The notes under the pieces are model-generated. The model was not told where the DNA came from and ran no database searches. It worked only from the letters and a program-made list of their open reading frames with translations. This document shows, one piece after another, positions 16,755 through 26,347 of a stretch of DNA of 64,000 nt. The stretch covers positions 428,170-492,169 of the forward strand of contig NZ_FMUX01000001.1 of the NCBI RefSeq assembly GCF_900101345.1, given 5' to 3'. This DNA comes from Desulfoluna spongiiphila (GTDB lineage Bacteria; Desulfobacterota; Desulfobacteria; Desulfobacterales; Desulfolunaceae). The position numbers were made by a program, and so were the translations under genes. Within the stretch, counting starts at the first letter, position 1; every line of letters starts with the position of its first letter.

Positions 16755-17471
16755 ATGGAAAAGAAGATCCCCCTGCTGCTGGTTGAAGACGACAACCGCC
16801 TTGCCCCGATGATCAAAGAGTACCTTGATAACAATGGCTTTCACGTGACATGGGAACGGCGGGGAGATTGCGCGGAAAAAAGGCTGGCGGAGTGTTCGCC
16901 GAAGGTGATTGTCCTGGATATCATGCTGCCGGGCCTGGACGGGTTTTCCATTTGCCGGGCTGTCCGCCCCACATTTACCGGCCCGATCCTGATGCTCACG
17001 GCCAAGGGGGACGACATCGATCATGTGGTGGGCCTGGAACTCGGGGCCGACGACTACGTGGCCAAGCCCGTGACGCCCCGGGTGCTCCTTGCCCGGCTCA
17101 CGGCCCTGCTCCGGCGCACCCAGGCGGAAGCCGAGCCCCGACATGCCACGGACACCTTCACGTTCGGAAGCCTCGTCATCGACACCCGGGACCGAAACGC
17201 GTTCCTTTCAGGGGATCCCCTGAGCCTCACCACCAACGAGTTCAATCTGCTCACCCTCCTGGCCTCCAGGGCGGGCGAGGTGGTCAGCCGTGATGAAATC
17301 TCAACAACAATTCGTGGTGTGGCCTACGACGGGCAGGATCGATCCGTGGATGTTCTGGTCTCCCGGGTCAGGAAAAAGGTGGGGGATGACCCCAAGCGCC
17401 CCAAACGAATCAAAACCGTCTGGGCGGCGGGGTACCTGCTTGTTACGACGGCGTGGGACGATCCTGCGTAG
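16755..17471 (+). CDS. OmpR-family response regulator
   Basis: 238 aa from ATG 16755 (GGAG eight bases upstream). The receiver domain (6-120) has acidic residues Glu11/Asp12/Asp13, phospho-acceptor Asp55 (VLDIMLPGLDG) and Lys104. The C-terminal winged helix (about 140-232) has LTTNEFNLLTLLASRAGEVVSR and RVRKKVGDDPKRPKRIKTV. It is RstA-like in style. The 3' end overlaps that of the histidine kinase gene by 29 bases on the opposite strand. That is unusual for a cognate pair, which normally shares a strand. Confidence 0.93.
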   Translation: MEKKIPLLLVEDDNRLAPMIKEYLDNNGFHVTWERRGDCAEKRLAECSPKVIVLDIMLPGLDGFSICRAVRPTFTGPILMLTAKGDDIDHVVGLELGADDYVAKPVTPRVLLARLTALLRRTQAEAEPRHATDTFTFGSLVIDTRDRNAFLSGDPLSLTTNEFNLLTLLASRAGEVVSRDEISTTIRGVAYDGQDRSVDVLVSRVRKKVGDDPKRPKRIKTVWAAGYLLVTTAWDDPA

Positions 17472-19059
17472 ATGCGTCCTGAACAGGCCAGGACAAACGG
17501 ACCAGGGCACCGCCCAGGGGAGACTCACCGATGGTCACGCGGCCCCTGTGGCGCTCGGCAATGCTGCGGACAATGGCAAGGCCCAGGCCGTGGTTTCCGG
17601 ACTCCCTGTCCCTGCTCCCATCCAGCCGGATAAAGGGCACAAAGACGTTTTCCCGGTGTTCCTCGGCAATGCCGCACCCGTCATCCTCCACGGTGAGAAA
17701 AAAGTCGTCCCCTGATCGTTCCAGGGACACCTCAACAGAACTCCGGGCATACCGCACCGCATTGCCCACAAGGTTCCCCAGGGCCCTCCCCAACAGGCGT
17801 TCTTCAGCCAGGGCCGTTGCCTGTTCCGGTTCCAGGAGGTCCCGGAAAGCCACTTCCACCTCCGGCCTCACCACGGAAATCCCGGCGCGAAACGTCTCCA
17901 GCCACCGGGTCATGTTCACCTCTTGAAAATCGGGTTTTTCGCCCCCATGCTCCATGCGGGAAAAAGCGAGCAGCTCTTCCACCAGCCCGTCTAATTCTTC
18001 GATGCTGCACTGGATCTCTGCATTGAGTTTCTGTCTTGCCCCTGCATCGGTGGCCTCGTCCAGCAGCCCGAAGGCAAACTGGAGGCGCGCCAAAGGCGAC
18101 CGCAGCTCATGGGAGACGGCGTCGGCCAGGTCAATGCGGTAGGAGATCTCCCGTTGAACCTGTGCTGCCATGGCGTTGAACTCCTCGGCGAGGATGTGCA
18201 CGGCCGACCCCTTGGAGACCGCCACCCGGGCCGACAGGTCACCCTTTTTGAACCGCTCGGCCACCCCGGTGAGGGCATCGAGGTCCCGCCACAGGGGCCG
18301 GGTCCAGAGAAAGGCCCCTGCGGCAATAAGAACCAGAAACATGCCAAGGACACAGTACACCGATACGTAATAGAGAAGGGCCTCTCCCTCGTCCAGGGAA
18401 CCGAGGACAAGGTAACTCTCAACACCGGGGAGAGTGCACCAGGCAATGTCTGCCTTCTTGTCCACCCAGATCCCCCTGCGGGCCAGGCGGTCCACAGCCC
18501 GTTCCCCCCCGGCGGCGGGAGGGGCCTTGCTCAGCCGGACGGGAAACCCGAAGACCGGCCGGATGGCGGCAAGGGCCTCCTCGGCGGAAAGGGAATCCTG
18601 TCGCCGAAGTTCCCGGGAGACCAGAAACACGGTAAGGTCCGAGACCCGGTCGTCTTCCCCCGTGTACCAGCTCGACCCGTCACGGCCCGGCTCCACCAGA
18701 AGCACCTGGTCGCTCTTGCCAAGCCGCCGGTAAAAGGCGTCTTCCGAGTAATCACTCACGAGTTCACCGTCTCGCAGTCCCTGTTGTGCGTCTTCTTCCA
18801 GGCCCTTCACATCAGCCAGGGGCACAACCGAGGCAAGCCTGCCGGACACCTCCCCAAAGGCCCTCACCAGCTCCGGCCACCGGGAGGGGGGAACCGCCCG
18901 GAACTCGCGAACGGCAAGATCCATCACCCCTTTCATGATGCGCTCGTTGTTCTCTTTTTCAAGGGACTCAAGGTAGGGCAGTACAGCCAGAAACGCCCCG
19001 ACCCACACCGCCAGAACCAGCAGCAGCAACAGGTATAATTTGATAAAGATCTTCTTCAT
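17443..19059 (-). CDS. Membrane sensor histidine kinase
   Basis: 538 aa. Two membrane segments (about 8-28 and 230-252) frame a periplasmic sensor of about 200 residues. A HAMP linker follows (about 253-306). The dimerisation box is AVSHELRSPLARL with phospho-acceptor His317. The ATPase domain has the N-box LVGNAVRYA and G-boxes DDGCGIAEE and GNHGLGLAI. The architecture is RstB/CpxA-like. It is the last gene of the long minus-strand efflux cluster and starts 30 bases after the adaptor gene. Its presumed partner, the response regulator, is convergent and overlaps it by 29 bases. The pair is likely to sense envelope stress or an exported compound and to control the pump (inference). Confidence 0.93.
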   Translation of the reverse strand: MKKIFIKLYLLLLLVLAVWVGAFLAVLPYLESLEKENNERIMKGVMDLAVREFRAVPPSRWPELVRAFGEVSGRLASVVPLADVKGLEEDAQQGLRDGELVSDYSEDAFYRRLGKSDQVLLVEPGRDGSSWYTGEDDRVSDLTVFLVSRELRRQDSLSAEEALAAIRPVFGFPVRLSKAPPAAGGERAVDRLARRGIWVDKKADIAWCTLPGVESYLVLGSLDEGEALLYYVSVYCVLGMFLVLIAAGAFLWTRPLWRDLDALTGVAERFKKGDLSARVAVSKGSAVHILAEEFNAMAAQVQREISYRIDLADAVSHELRSPLARLQFAFGLLDEATDAGARQKLNAEIQCSIEELDGLVEELLAFSRMEHGGEKPDFQEVNMTRWLETFRAGISVVRPEVEVAFRDLLEPEQATALAEERLLGRALGNLVGNAVRYARSSVEVSLERSGDDFFLTVEDDGCGIAEEHRENVFVPFIRLDGSRDRESGNHGLGLAIVRSIAERHRGRVTIGESPLGGALVRLSWPVQDASTQDRPTPS

Positions 19060-19089
19060 GGCATGATTTTTTTCTGATGACAGTTATTC

Positions 19090-20229
19090 TTACATCACGT
19101 CCGACTCTTCGTCACCCGGTCGGCCCGCAAGGCTCTTGACCAGGCTGTCATCTGCCTTGACCTTGTCCCCGGGTTCCAGGCCGGCGACGATCTCCACATG
19201 GATGCCGTCGGAGAGGCCTGTGGTCACGGTGCGGCGTTCACAGACCAGGGGGTCTTCGCCGGTGACGAGGTTCACGAAGGCCCCTTTCTCTTCAAAGGTC
19301 ACCACCCCTTCATCGATCATGAGCACGTGCTTTCGCTCGGCCAGGACAATTTCTCCGGCCGCGCTGTAGCCCGATCGCAGCAGCCCTTCACCTGGAAGGT
19401 CCAGGGTGGCCCGCAGGTCAAACTTTACCGCCCCGTTGGTCTGGGTGCCCTTGGGGGAGATGAACTCCGTGACCCCGGACAGGGCCTTCTGCCGGTCCGC
19501 GCTCAGGGTGACGGCAACAGGCATGCCCGTCTTCACCTTTTCCACGTCGATTTCATCCACCGTCCCCTTGAAGATCATGTCCTTCATGTCCGCGATGACG
19601 GCGATGTTGGTGCCCTCGTTCATGGAGTTGCTCTCAATGACCGAGTCCCCCTGCTTCACCGGAACACTCAGGATCATCCCGTCGATGGTGGAGCGAATGA
19701 GGGTGTTGGAGGCGGTGTCCCTGTCCCCTGCCCGTCCCTCCAGAATAAGCTGGAGGTTCTCCCTCGCGGCCTTGAGCTCAGCCTGGGCCAGGTCGGCGGC
19801 AAGCTCGTGCTCGTCCATCTTGGACTCAGAAATGGAGGCGGACTGAAACAGCTCCCGGTTACGCCTGAGGGTGTCCTTGCAGTTGGCGAGGTTGATGCGA
19901 GCCACCTCCACACGGGAGCGCGCCCCGCTCAACTGGATCATCTCAGGCACGATCTGAATGGTGGCGATGATCTCGCCCTTCTTCACGGACATACCCGCCT
20001 CTTTTTCCAGATTCTGGATGATGCCCGCCACCCGGGACTTGATGTTGATCTCTTTTCTCGGCTCGATGTGGCCCGTGATGAGAATCCGGTTGGAAATGTC
20101 CCCATAGGACGGCGAAACCGTCCCGAAGGTCTCCACCGGCCCGTGGGACTTGCCGTAGAGAAACACAAAGGTGCCGATAAACAGAGCGGCAACGGAAAGC
20201 ACAGCAAGACATGTCATTATTTTTTTCAT
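19090..20229 (-). CDS. Periplasmic adaptor of a MacAB-type ABC efflux pump (HlyD/MacA family)
   Basis: 379 aa from ATG 20229; an earlier ATG at 20247 is possible. It has an N-terminal membrane anchor (about 4-24), then a membrane-fusion-protein core: RILITGHIEPRKEINIKSRVAG, the lipoyl half-motif VKKGEIIATI, a coiled-coil hairpin (about 90-160) and a beta-barrel with STIDGMILSVPVKQGDSVI. It should bridge the permeases to TolC. It comes after both permeases, separated from them by about 330 bases of family A/B repeats, which is unusual for MacA. The kinase gene follows 30 bases later. Confidence 0.9.
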   Translation of the reverse strand: MKKIMTCLAVLSVAALFIGTFVFLYGKSHGPVETFGTVSPSYGDISNRILITGHIEPRKEINIKSRVAGIIQNLEKEAGMSVKKGEIIATIQIVPEMIQLSGARSRVEVARINLANCKDTLRRNRELFQSASISESKMDEHELAADLAQAELKAARENLQLILEGRAGDRDTASNTLIRSTIDGMILSVPVKQGDSVIESNSMNEGTNIAVIADMKDMIFKGTVDEIDVEKVKTGMPVAVTLSADRQKALSGVTEFISPKGTQTNGAVKFDLRATLDLPGEGLLRSGYSAAGEIVLAERKHVLMIDEGVVTFEEKGAFVNLVTGEDPLVCERRTVTTGLSDGIHVEIVAGLEPGDKVKADDSLVKSLAGRPGDEESDVM

Positions 20230-20282
20230 CGTTTCATCACACTCCATAGTCGTGGCATTTTGCCCCACGAACCATCATGGGT

Positions 20283-20348
20283 CAGCTTAAAGCAGGTTGC
20301 GAATGCGCTTTGCCCCTCGTTCCTCGGGTCAAACACATCCGCCTTTCA
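20283..20348 (+). repeat. REP-like repeat, family A (partial copy 6)
   Basis: It has only the second hairpin, from AAAGCAGGTTGCGAATGCGC to CACATCCGCC. It sits inside the efflux cluster, between adaptor and permease genes. Confidence 0.65.
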
Positions 20349-20432
20349 AACAAACGTCTACCGTAGCTATTCGGTTGCCTCTGGCGGGTCGCTAATAGTT
20401 ACCGTCGTCCTAATGTACATCCCCTCCGCCTC

Positions 20433-20511
20433 CCTTTGCCCCCTGGAGTGCCGCACTCCTGTGCGGCACGGGTAACGACGGACGAAAAGGCCGCTTCGGT
20501 CAATTTTTCAC
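20433..20511 (+). repeat. Palindromic repeat, family B (copy 3)
   Basis: It has the TGCCCCCTGGAGTGCCGCACTCCTG left half with a shortened right half. Within an otherwise compact gene cluster it could cause partial termination or processing. Confidence 0.65.
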
Positions 20512-20561
20512 GGGCGCAGCCCGTAAGCAAATGAGACCGAAGGGCCGGAGCATGTGCGAAC

Positions 20562-21818
20562 CTATTCGTCCTGGATGGCCTCCACAGGCTTGATGCGAAC
20601 GGCCCGCTGGGCAGGCAGAAGACCTGCCAGAATGCCTGCCACCACCAGGACGGCAAGGGCTCCCAGGGCCGCGTCCAGGCTGATGGAGGGGTTGAGGAAC
20701 ATGCTCCCCTCTCCGACGGCCGAGGCCTTTTTGAGCACGCGGTTGACGGCCTCCAGAATCAGTACGCCTGCAGACAGGCCCGCATACCCGGACACGCAGG
20801 TGAGCAGGGCCGACTCGCAGACAATCTGGAGCCGGATCTGGAGGGGCGTGGCGCCCAGGGCCCTTTTGATCCCGATCTCGCGGGTCCGCTCCCGGATCAC
20901 CAGAAGCATGATGTTGCAGATCCCGATGACACCGGCAGCCAGGGTCCCCAGGCCCACGGCCCAGGAGAGAGCGGAGATCCCGAAAAAGAGGCTCGTCATT
21001 TTTCTGTACTGGCGCTCGATGTTCAGGTGGCCCACGGCCTGGGCATCGTCGGGGGCGATGCTGTGGCGCTCCTTGAGGATGGCGATGATGCGCTCCTCCA
21101 GGGTGGCCACGCTCACACCGTCGGCAGCGGTGACGCCCATGTAGTGGATGTCGTCTCCCAAATTCAGGAGGCCGCCCAGGGTGGCAAAGGGCAGGTGAAC
21201 CGTACGACTTTTCTGGCGATCCTGGGCGGAGACGGGGGCCACCACCCCCACCACACGGAAATACCCGCCGAAGACTTTCACCTTTTTTCCGATGGGCTCC
21301 TCTCCGGGTAAAAAGAGCACCTCAGCCACCCGTTTGCCAATGACGCACACCTTCCGCTTTTCCCGGATGTCCAGGCCGTTGATAAACCGGCCCTTCAGGA
21401 TCTTCATGGACTCGATGTCCCGCCAGCTCGGCACGTCCCCCACCACGGTAAAGGAGGCCGACCGGGCCCCCCGGGCCACGTTCTTGGCCCCGCTGCCCGC
21501 GTGAAGGCGCGGGGCAATGCTTTTAAGCTCGGCCAATTTGTGCTTGAGCACGGCCACGTCCTGCAGGGTGATATGCCACTCCCGTCCCCGGCTGTATCCA
21601 CCGCAGGGTTTTCCCGTGGGCTGGGACCAGAGGTAGGCACCGTTTTTGGCGTACCCGTCAAAGTCCTTCATGGCCCCGTTTCTCAGGGCGTTTCCCGCAC
21701 CGGCCAGGAGGGTGAGCATGAAGAGGCCCCAGAACACCCCAAAGGCCGTCAATAACGTCCGGGTCTTGTTGCATCCCAGGGTGTGGAAAATCTCTTTCCA
21801 GTAATCCGCATCAAACAT
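20562..21818 (-). CDS. ABC transporter permease, MacB/FtsX type (2)
   Basis: 418 aa with the MacB layout: one N-terminal helix (about 18-40), a large periplasmic MacB_PCD domain (about 50-270) and three C-terminal helices with the FtsX motif VIRERTREIGIKRALGATPLQI. It starts five bases after the stop of the paralogous permease. The two permeases differ in sequence, so they probably form a heterodimer with the single ATPase. Confidence 0.93.
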   Translation of the reverse strand: MFDADYWKEIFHTLGCNKTRTLLTAFGVFWGLFMLTLLAGAGNALRNGAMKDFDGYAKNGAYLWSQPTGKPCGGYSRGREWHITLQDVAVLKHKLAELKSIAPRLHAGSGAKNVARGARSASFTVVGDVPSWRDIESMKILKGRFINGLDIREKRKVCVIGKRVAEVLFLPGEEPIGKKVKVFGGYFRVVGVVAPVSAQDRQKSRTVHLPFATLGGLLNLGDDIHYMGVTAADGVSVATLEERIIAILKERHSIAPDDAQAVGHLNIERQYRKMTSLFFGISALSWAVGLGTLAAGVIGICNIMLLVIRERTREIGIKRALGATPLQIRLQIVCESALLTCVSGYAGLSAGVLILEAVNRVLKKASAVGEGSMFLNPSISLDAALGALAVLVVAGILAGLLPAQRAVRIKPVEAIQDE

Positions 21819-21823
21819 GGTCG

Positions 21824-23095
21824 TTACTCCCGCATGGCCTCAATGGGTTTCACAAGGGCGGCCCTTCGCGCCGGGAAAAAACCGGCCAGGACCCCGGCAG
21901 CCGACAGGAGGAGCAGCGCCTTTACCGCGATGCCGAAGTCCACGGTGGGGTTGAGGAACACGGTGAAATTGGCAAGGAGGTCTGTGCTCTCGGCTGCCTT
22001 GGCGCTTGTCACCGCCATGATCCACTGCACCAGTTCCAGGGTGGCCACCCCTGCCACCAGGCCGGTGTACCCGGCCGCCACGGTGATGAGCACGGCCTCG
22101 GTCACCACCATGCCCACCACGGATGCGGGTGTGGCCCCCACGGCTTTGCGGATGCCGATCTCCCGGGTCCGCTCACGCACGGTGATCAGCATGATGTTGC
22201 TGATCCCCACGATGCCCGCAATAAGGGTCCCGATGCCTGTGATCCAGAGAAACAGGCGAATGGCCGTAAAAAGCTTGCGGATCATGATGGACTCTTCCTG
22301 GCTGTTCATGGTCATGAGGGCGGCTTTGTCCGACGGGTCGAAGCGATGCTTGCCGGCCAGGGCAACCCGGGTGCCGGCTTCCATGAGGCGACTTTTTGCC
22401 AGGGGGGTCTCGCCGTCCACAAGATAGGTAAACCCCGAGATCTTCCGGTCGGCCTGAAAAAGGCGCTGTCCCGTGGCAAAGGGAATGTAGATCGTCCGAC
22501 TGCCGAAGCTGGACAGACGCTTGAAGACACCCACCACGGTAAAGGGAATCCCCCCGATGAGAAGGGACTGGCCCACGGCCTCTGCCTTTCCAAAGAGAGC
22601 CCGGGCGATCTCGTCGTCCACCACCGCTGTTTTGCGGGTCTCCCGCATATCCACGGAGTTCAGGTAGCGCCCCCGGGTCATCTCCACACGGGTGATGTGC
22701 CGGTTCTCCGGGCAGACGGCCTCCACGCTGAAAAACCCGTACTCGCTGCCGTGGCGCACCGGGGTCTCCAGGTTCAGCTCGATGACCGGGGCCATGTGGC
22801 CAATGCCCCTGATGCGCCCGCGGACCAGCTCTGGATCCCCTTCTGCCAACCGAATCTCCCGGCCCGCCGACACCCCGCCGTGGTCTTTCTGGGTAAACCC
22901 GCCGTACACGGAGATGGCGTTCATGGCCTCTCCCTTGAAGTTTTCCCGCAGGCCGTTTTCAAGGCCGGTGCCCGCCCCCAGGAGGACAATGAGGATAAAA
23001 ATCCCCCAGGCCACGGAAAACCCCGTCAAAAGGGTCCTCAGGCGATTCCTGTTCAACACGCCGAAGACCTCACGCCAGCGGTCCGCGTCAAACAT
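21824..23095 (-). CDS. ABC transporter permease, MacB/FtsX type (1)
   Basis: 423 aa. N-terminal helix after [22 protein letters not shown], a periplasmic domain and a C-terminal FtsX block with VRERTREIGIRKAVGATPASVV. It overlaps the end of the ATPase gene by eight bases. The N-terminus (MFDADRW) is nearly the same as in the next permease (MFDADYW), consistent with gene duplication. Confidence 0.93.
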   Translation of the reverse strand: MFDADRWREVFGVLNRNRLRTLLTGFSVAWGIFILIVLLGAGTGLENGLRENFKGEAMNAISVYGGFTQKDHGGVSAGREIRLAEGDPELVRGRIRGIGHMAPVIELNLETPVRHGSEYGFFSVEAVCPENRHITRVEMTRGRYLNSVDMRETRKTAVVDDEIARALFGKAEAVGQSLLIGGIPFTVVGVFKRLSSFGSRTIYIPFATGQRLFQADRKISGFTYLVDGETPLAKSRLMEAGTRVALAGKHRFDPSDKAALMTMNSQEESIMIRKLFTAIRLFLWITGIGTLIAGIVGISNIMLITVRERTREIGIRKAVGATPASVVGMVVTEAVLITVAAGYTGLVAGVATLELVQWIMAVTSAKAAESTDLLANFTVFLNPTVDFGIAVKALLLLSAAGVLAGFFPARRAALVKPIEAMRE

Positions 23096-23783
23096 CTCCG
23101 CCCCCCTTGCACGCCGGTGCCCCGGTCTCGATGCGTCCGTCCTTCAACCGGATCATGCGGTCCGTCATCTCCGCGATGTCGGGTTCATGGGTGATGATGA
23201 CGATGGTCTTGCCCGTGGCGTTGATCTCCCGGAGCAGGGCCATCACCCCGTAGGAGGTGTCGGTGTCCAGGGCGCCGGTGGGCTCGTCCGCCAAGATCAG
23301 GGGTGGATCGGTGATAAGGGCCCGGGCAATGGCCACCCGCTGCTTCTGCCCGCCGGAGAGCTCTCCGGGAAGGTGGCCAGCCCGGTCTGCCAGCCCCACG
23401 CGCGCCAACAGGGACCTGGCAAGACGATTTCTCTCGCGCCTTCGAACGCCCCGGTAGTACAAAGGCAGGGCCACGTTCTCTTCGGCTGTCTTGAAAGGAA
23501 TAAGGTTAAAGGACTGGAAGACGAAGCCCAGGTTCCGGTTGCGAAGACGTGCTGCCCGGGTTTCGTCCATGGCACCCACGGCCATGCCGTTGAGGTGGTA
23601 AGAGCCGCTGTCGTAGCTGTCCAGAAGCCCCAGAATGTTCAGGAGGGTTGACTTCCCCGATCCCGAGGAGCCCATCACCGACACCATCTCCCCTTCACCC
23701 ACCGACAGATCGATGCCCTTGAGCACATGGAGCCGCCCCTCTCCCAGGGGGTATGTTTTGTGCAGACCCTTGATCTCAATCAT
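23088..23783 (-). CDS. ABC transporter ATP-binding protein, LolD/MacB type
   Basis: 231 aa from ATG 23783, whose codon overlaps the end of the TolC-like gene. Walker [10 protein letters not shown] (38-46), Q-loop VFQSFNLIP, signature LSGGQ (142-146), Walker [13 protein letters not shown] and the H-loop THE are all present. It energises the two permeases encoded next. The overlaps at both ends indicate translational coupling along tolC-ATPase-permease. Confidence 0.95.
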   Translation of the reverse strand: MIEIKGLHKTYPLGEGRLHVLKGIDLSVGEGEMVSVMGSSGSGKSTLLNILGLLDSYDSGSYHLNGMAVGAMDETRAARLRNRNLGFVFQSFNLIPFKTAEENVALPLYYRGVRRRERNRLARSLLARVGLADRAGHLPGELSGGQKQRVAIARALITDPPLILADEPTGALDTDTSYGVMALLREINATGKTIVIITHEPDIAEMTDRMIRLKDGRIETGAPACKGGGDV

Positions 23784-25077
23784 AATCGAAGAACCTCTTG
23801 CCGCCGTCATAAAACAGGTGCGTTTCAACGGCCCGCTCCATCTCCGCCATGGCCCTATACATGGCATACCGCGCCTCGGCACGGCTGTTCTCCGCCTGGG
23901 TGAGCATCATGTTGGCATCCAGAAGGTCCGTGGGCGTGGCGCTGCTGGCCTTGACCATGGCCTCTGTAACGCGATGGTTCTCACGGGCCGAAGCCACCTC
24001 GCTGTGGGCGGCATCGTAGCTCGCCACGGCGAGCCGATAATCTTCCACCACCCGCTTCAAGGCCGTTTCAAGGGTCGTCCGGGTGTCTGCAAGGGTCTCC
24101 TGAACCCGGGAGACCTCGGACCGGGCGCTTGCCAGGCGGCTTTTCCTGGCCGTGCCGTCAAAAAGGGTCCAGCTGAGATCGGCCCGGGCCACGGTATCGT
24201 CGTTGTTGCCGTAGGCCCTGCCGTCGGGCATGGCCGAATCCCCGTAATGATTCCACCCGGCTGACACGTCCAGGGAAGGCCACCAGCTGCCTTTGGCAGC
24301 CTGTGCATCGTACCCCCTGGAGGTCAGCAATGTGTCCAGATATTTCAGTTCGCTGCGGTGGGCATCCATCATGGCCGTCAATTGCTCCATGGCAGGAACC
24401 CCCGGGGTCTCCGCCGGAAAATCCGTCAGAGGCACAGCGCTGGAAAGGGAAAGCCCCGTCACCTTCTCCAGGTCGAAGATCGCCACCCTCACCTTGCTTT
24501 GGGCTTCCAGGACCTTGCGGTGGGCGGCCACGGCCCGGGATTCCACCTTGAGGACCTCGTTTTTCGGGAAGAGCCCCACCTTGTAGGACAACCGCGTGGT
24601 CTTGAGTTGTGACTGCAGGAGCGCCTCGGACTCTGTGGCCACCGCCCTCTTCTTCCGGGCGCTCAACACCTCGATGTAGGCCTTAATCACCTTAAGCTTG
24701 TAGTCTTCCACCAGGCCGGTCTCCTGAAACTGCCGGGCCTGATAGCCTGACGCAGCAGACCGATAGGCGTTGAGGTCGGCCAGCCCGTTAAACAGGTTCC
24801 AGCTCACCGCCACCCCGGCAGACGAGCTGTCCCGTCCGTCAACGCCCGCCGACCGGTCTGTCCGGGAGTAGCCGTAGCGTGAGGTGACCTTGGGCATCAA
24901 CGCCGCCTGGGCCGTGTCCCGCCTGTACTTCTCAATGTCGGTCCCATGGGCCGCCTCTTTCAGGGTGTGGCTGTTTCTCAGGCCCGCCTTTACGGCGTCC
25001 TGCAGGGTCAGGGCGTGAAGAGGCCCTGCAACCCATACACTCAGTAAAAAAACCACTGCACTGGTCGCGCTTCTCAT
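23776..25077 (-). CDS. TolC-family outer membrane efflux protein
   Basis: 433 aa with a signal peptide (about 1-22, ending PLHA), then two repeats of the TolC helix-strand module: LTLQDAVKAGLRNSHTL at the start of the first and the WNLFNGLADLNAYRSA strand-to-helix motif, matched in the second half by WTLFDGTARKSRLASA. It forms the outer-membrane exit channel. It is the second gene of the cluster, after the outer-membrane protein at 25266, and overlaps the ATPase start by eight bases. Confidence 0.93.
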   Translation of the reverse strand: MRSATSAVVFLLSVWVAGPLHALTLQDAVKAGLRNSHTLKEAAHGTDIEKYRRDTAQAALMPKVTSRYGYSRTDRSAGVDGRDSSSAGVAVSWNLFNGLADLNAYRSAASGYQARQFQETGLVEDYKLKVIKAYIEVLSARKKRAVATESEALLQSQLKTTRLSYKVGLFPKNEVLKVESRAVAAHRKVLEAQSKVRVAIFDLEKVTGLSLSSAVPLTDFPAETPGVPAMEQLTAMMDAHRSELKYLDTLLTSRGYDAQAAKGSWWPSLDVSAGWNHYGDSAMPDGRAYGNNDDTVARADLSWTLFDGTARKSRLASARSEVSRVQETLADTRTTLETALKRVVEDYRLAVASYDAAHSEVASARENHRVTEAMVKASSATPTDLLDANMMLTQAENSRAEARYAMYRAMAEMERAVETHLFYDGGKRFFDYD

Positions 25078-25265
25078 ACCTAAGGTGTACCTTCTGTGTG
25101 TCAGTCAAGATATCGCTTGGGGGTGGCCCCTTTACAGGGCCATGTCCTGCTGTCCCAGCTGATCTGAGAATCAGCCTCCGCATTGTAGGCAATGCATACC
25201 GTGAAAGCAATTTCAGATATGTCAGATCAGCAGAACCACCCACAGAGTAATAAAAGACACCGGGC

Positions 25266-26258
25266 TTAAAAGGTATACCCGATGCCCGCCCCCACCATCA
25301 GCGTAGAGCTTTCAAAAAAGGAGATATTGCTTGTCGTCTCCCCCATGGCCGCCCTTGCCTGGAAGAAATAACGGTCGTACCCCAACGGGGCGTGGTAGAC
25401 ATATTCCGTGCTGAAAATCCACCCCTTGTCCTCACGAGTTTTTCCAAACACCGGGTGGGCTGCATCGTAACGTCTCTGCTCTCCGGACACCACCGAAGAG
25501 AGACTCCAGCGATCCATATCCAGAATGTACATGAGGTTTACGCGGTATCCGTCGTAGCTGTTGCTTTTGCCGTCAAAATCACCCTGAACACCCCCCAGTC
25601 CGGCCAGGACGAAGGACCGCTCTCCAAAGAACAGGGGAAACGACACCGTGGCTTCACCGGTCTCCCCGTCCCTTTTCAGGTCCGGGTTGTTCTTCCCGGA
25701 CACGTCGTCCCGCACCCGCGTAAGGGTGTAGGCGACGTCCAGGCTAACGGGGAGCCCCAGGACATCCTCCCAGGAGAGACCCAGGGTGCGGTCTTTGGAC
25801 TTGGTCATCTCCCGGGCCGATCCCACGAGGTAGGGATCCTTCCAGACATCGGTGCGATGCCGGGAAAAGCTCAGGGCCATGGTCCCCATCTCCCCCAGGG
25901 ACTGCCCCACGGTGAGGTTGCCGATGACGCTTGTCTCAAGCTCTTCGAGGCCGTCCACCACGTCCATGGACACCCACGTCCCCGTGGAATCAAAATAGTA
26001 TCCCCCCTCCAGGGTCATCAAGGGGATAAACGAGGTCTCTTTATCGGCGGTGTCTTCCAGGCTGGTGATGGTTTCGTTTCCATCTTCCGCATCCAAAAGA
26101 CTGGGCTGCCAGTGAGACACACCGCCCCCGAGCATGGCGGTGCCGTAAAATCCACCCTCGTCACCCTCCGGGGCCGGGCCCTCGGCCCATACGCCCAAGG
26201 GGGCACAACAAAACACCACGCACATCATAAAAAAAACAAACCGTCCCACAATAGTCAC
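25266..26258 (-). CDS. Outer membrane beta-barrel-like protein (possibly DUF2860 family)
   Basis: 330 aa with a signal peptide (ending VWA, about 25). The mature chain alternates aromatic and polar residues and ends GAGIGYTF, as expected of a beta-barrel with a terminal phenylalanine. It resembles DUF2860-type outer membrane proteins, but I am not certain of the family. It is the first gene of the minus-strand efflux cluster, 188 bases ahead of tolC. A GGCCCCTTTACAGGGCC hairpin and a GCTGAT-ATCAGC hairpin lie in that gap. An operator-like motif shared with the response-regulator promoter is upstream, so it may be the main target of the two-component system. Confidence 0.72.
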   Translation of the reverse strand: MTIVGRFVFFMMCVVFCCAPLGVWAEGPAPEGDEGGFYGTAMLGGGVSHWQPSLLDAEDGNETITSLEDTADKETSFIPLMTLEGGYYFDSTGTWVSMDVVDGLEELETSVIGNLTVGQSLGEMGTMALSFSRHRTDVWKDPYLVGSAREMTKSKDRTLGLSWEDVLGLPVSLDVAYTLTRVRDDVSGKNNPDLKRDGETGEATVSFPLFFGERSFVLAGLGGVQGDFDGKSNSYDGYRVNLMYILDMDRWSLSSVVSGEQRRYDAAHPVFGKTREDKGWIFSTEYVYHAPLGYDRYFFQARAAMGETTSNISFFESSTLMVGAGIGYTF

Positions 26259-26347
26259 CTCGCATCCTCAAGCCTTGTGTTTGATCTTTGCTGCCTTAGG
26301 GCAGCATGACTTCCGATGAGTCCATGGCTATCACGGGTTGTGCGTGT

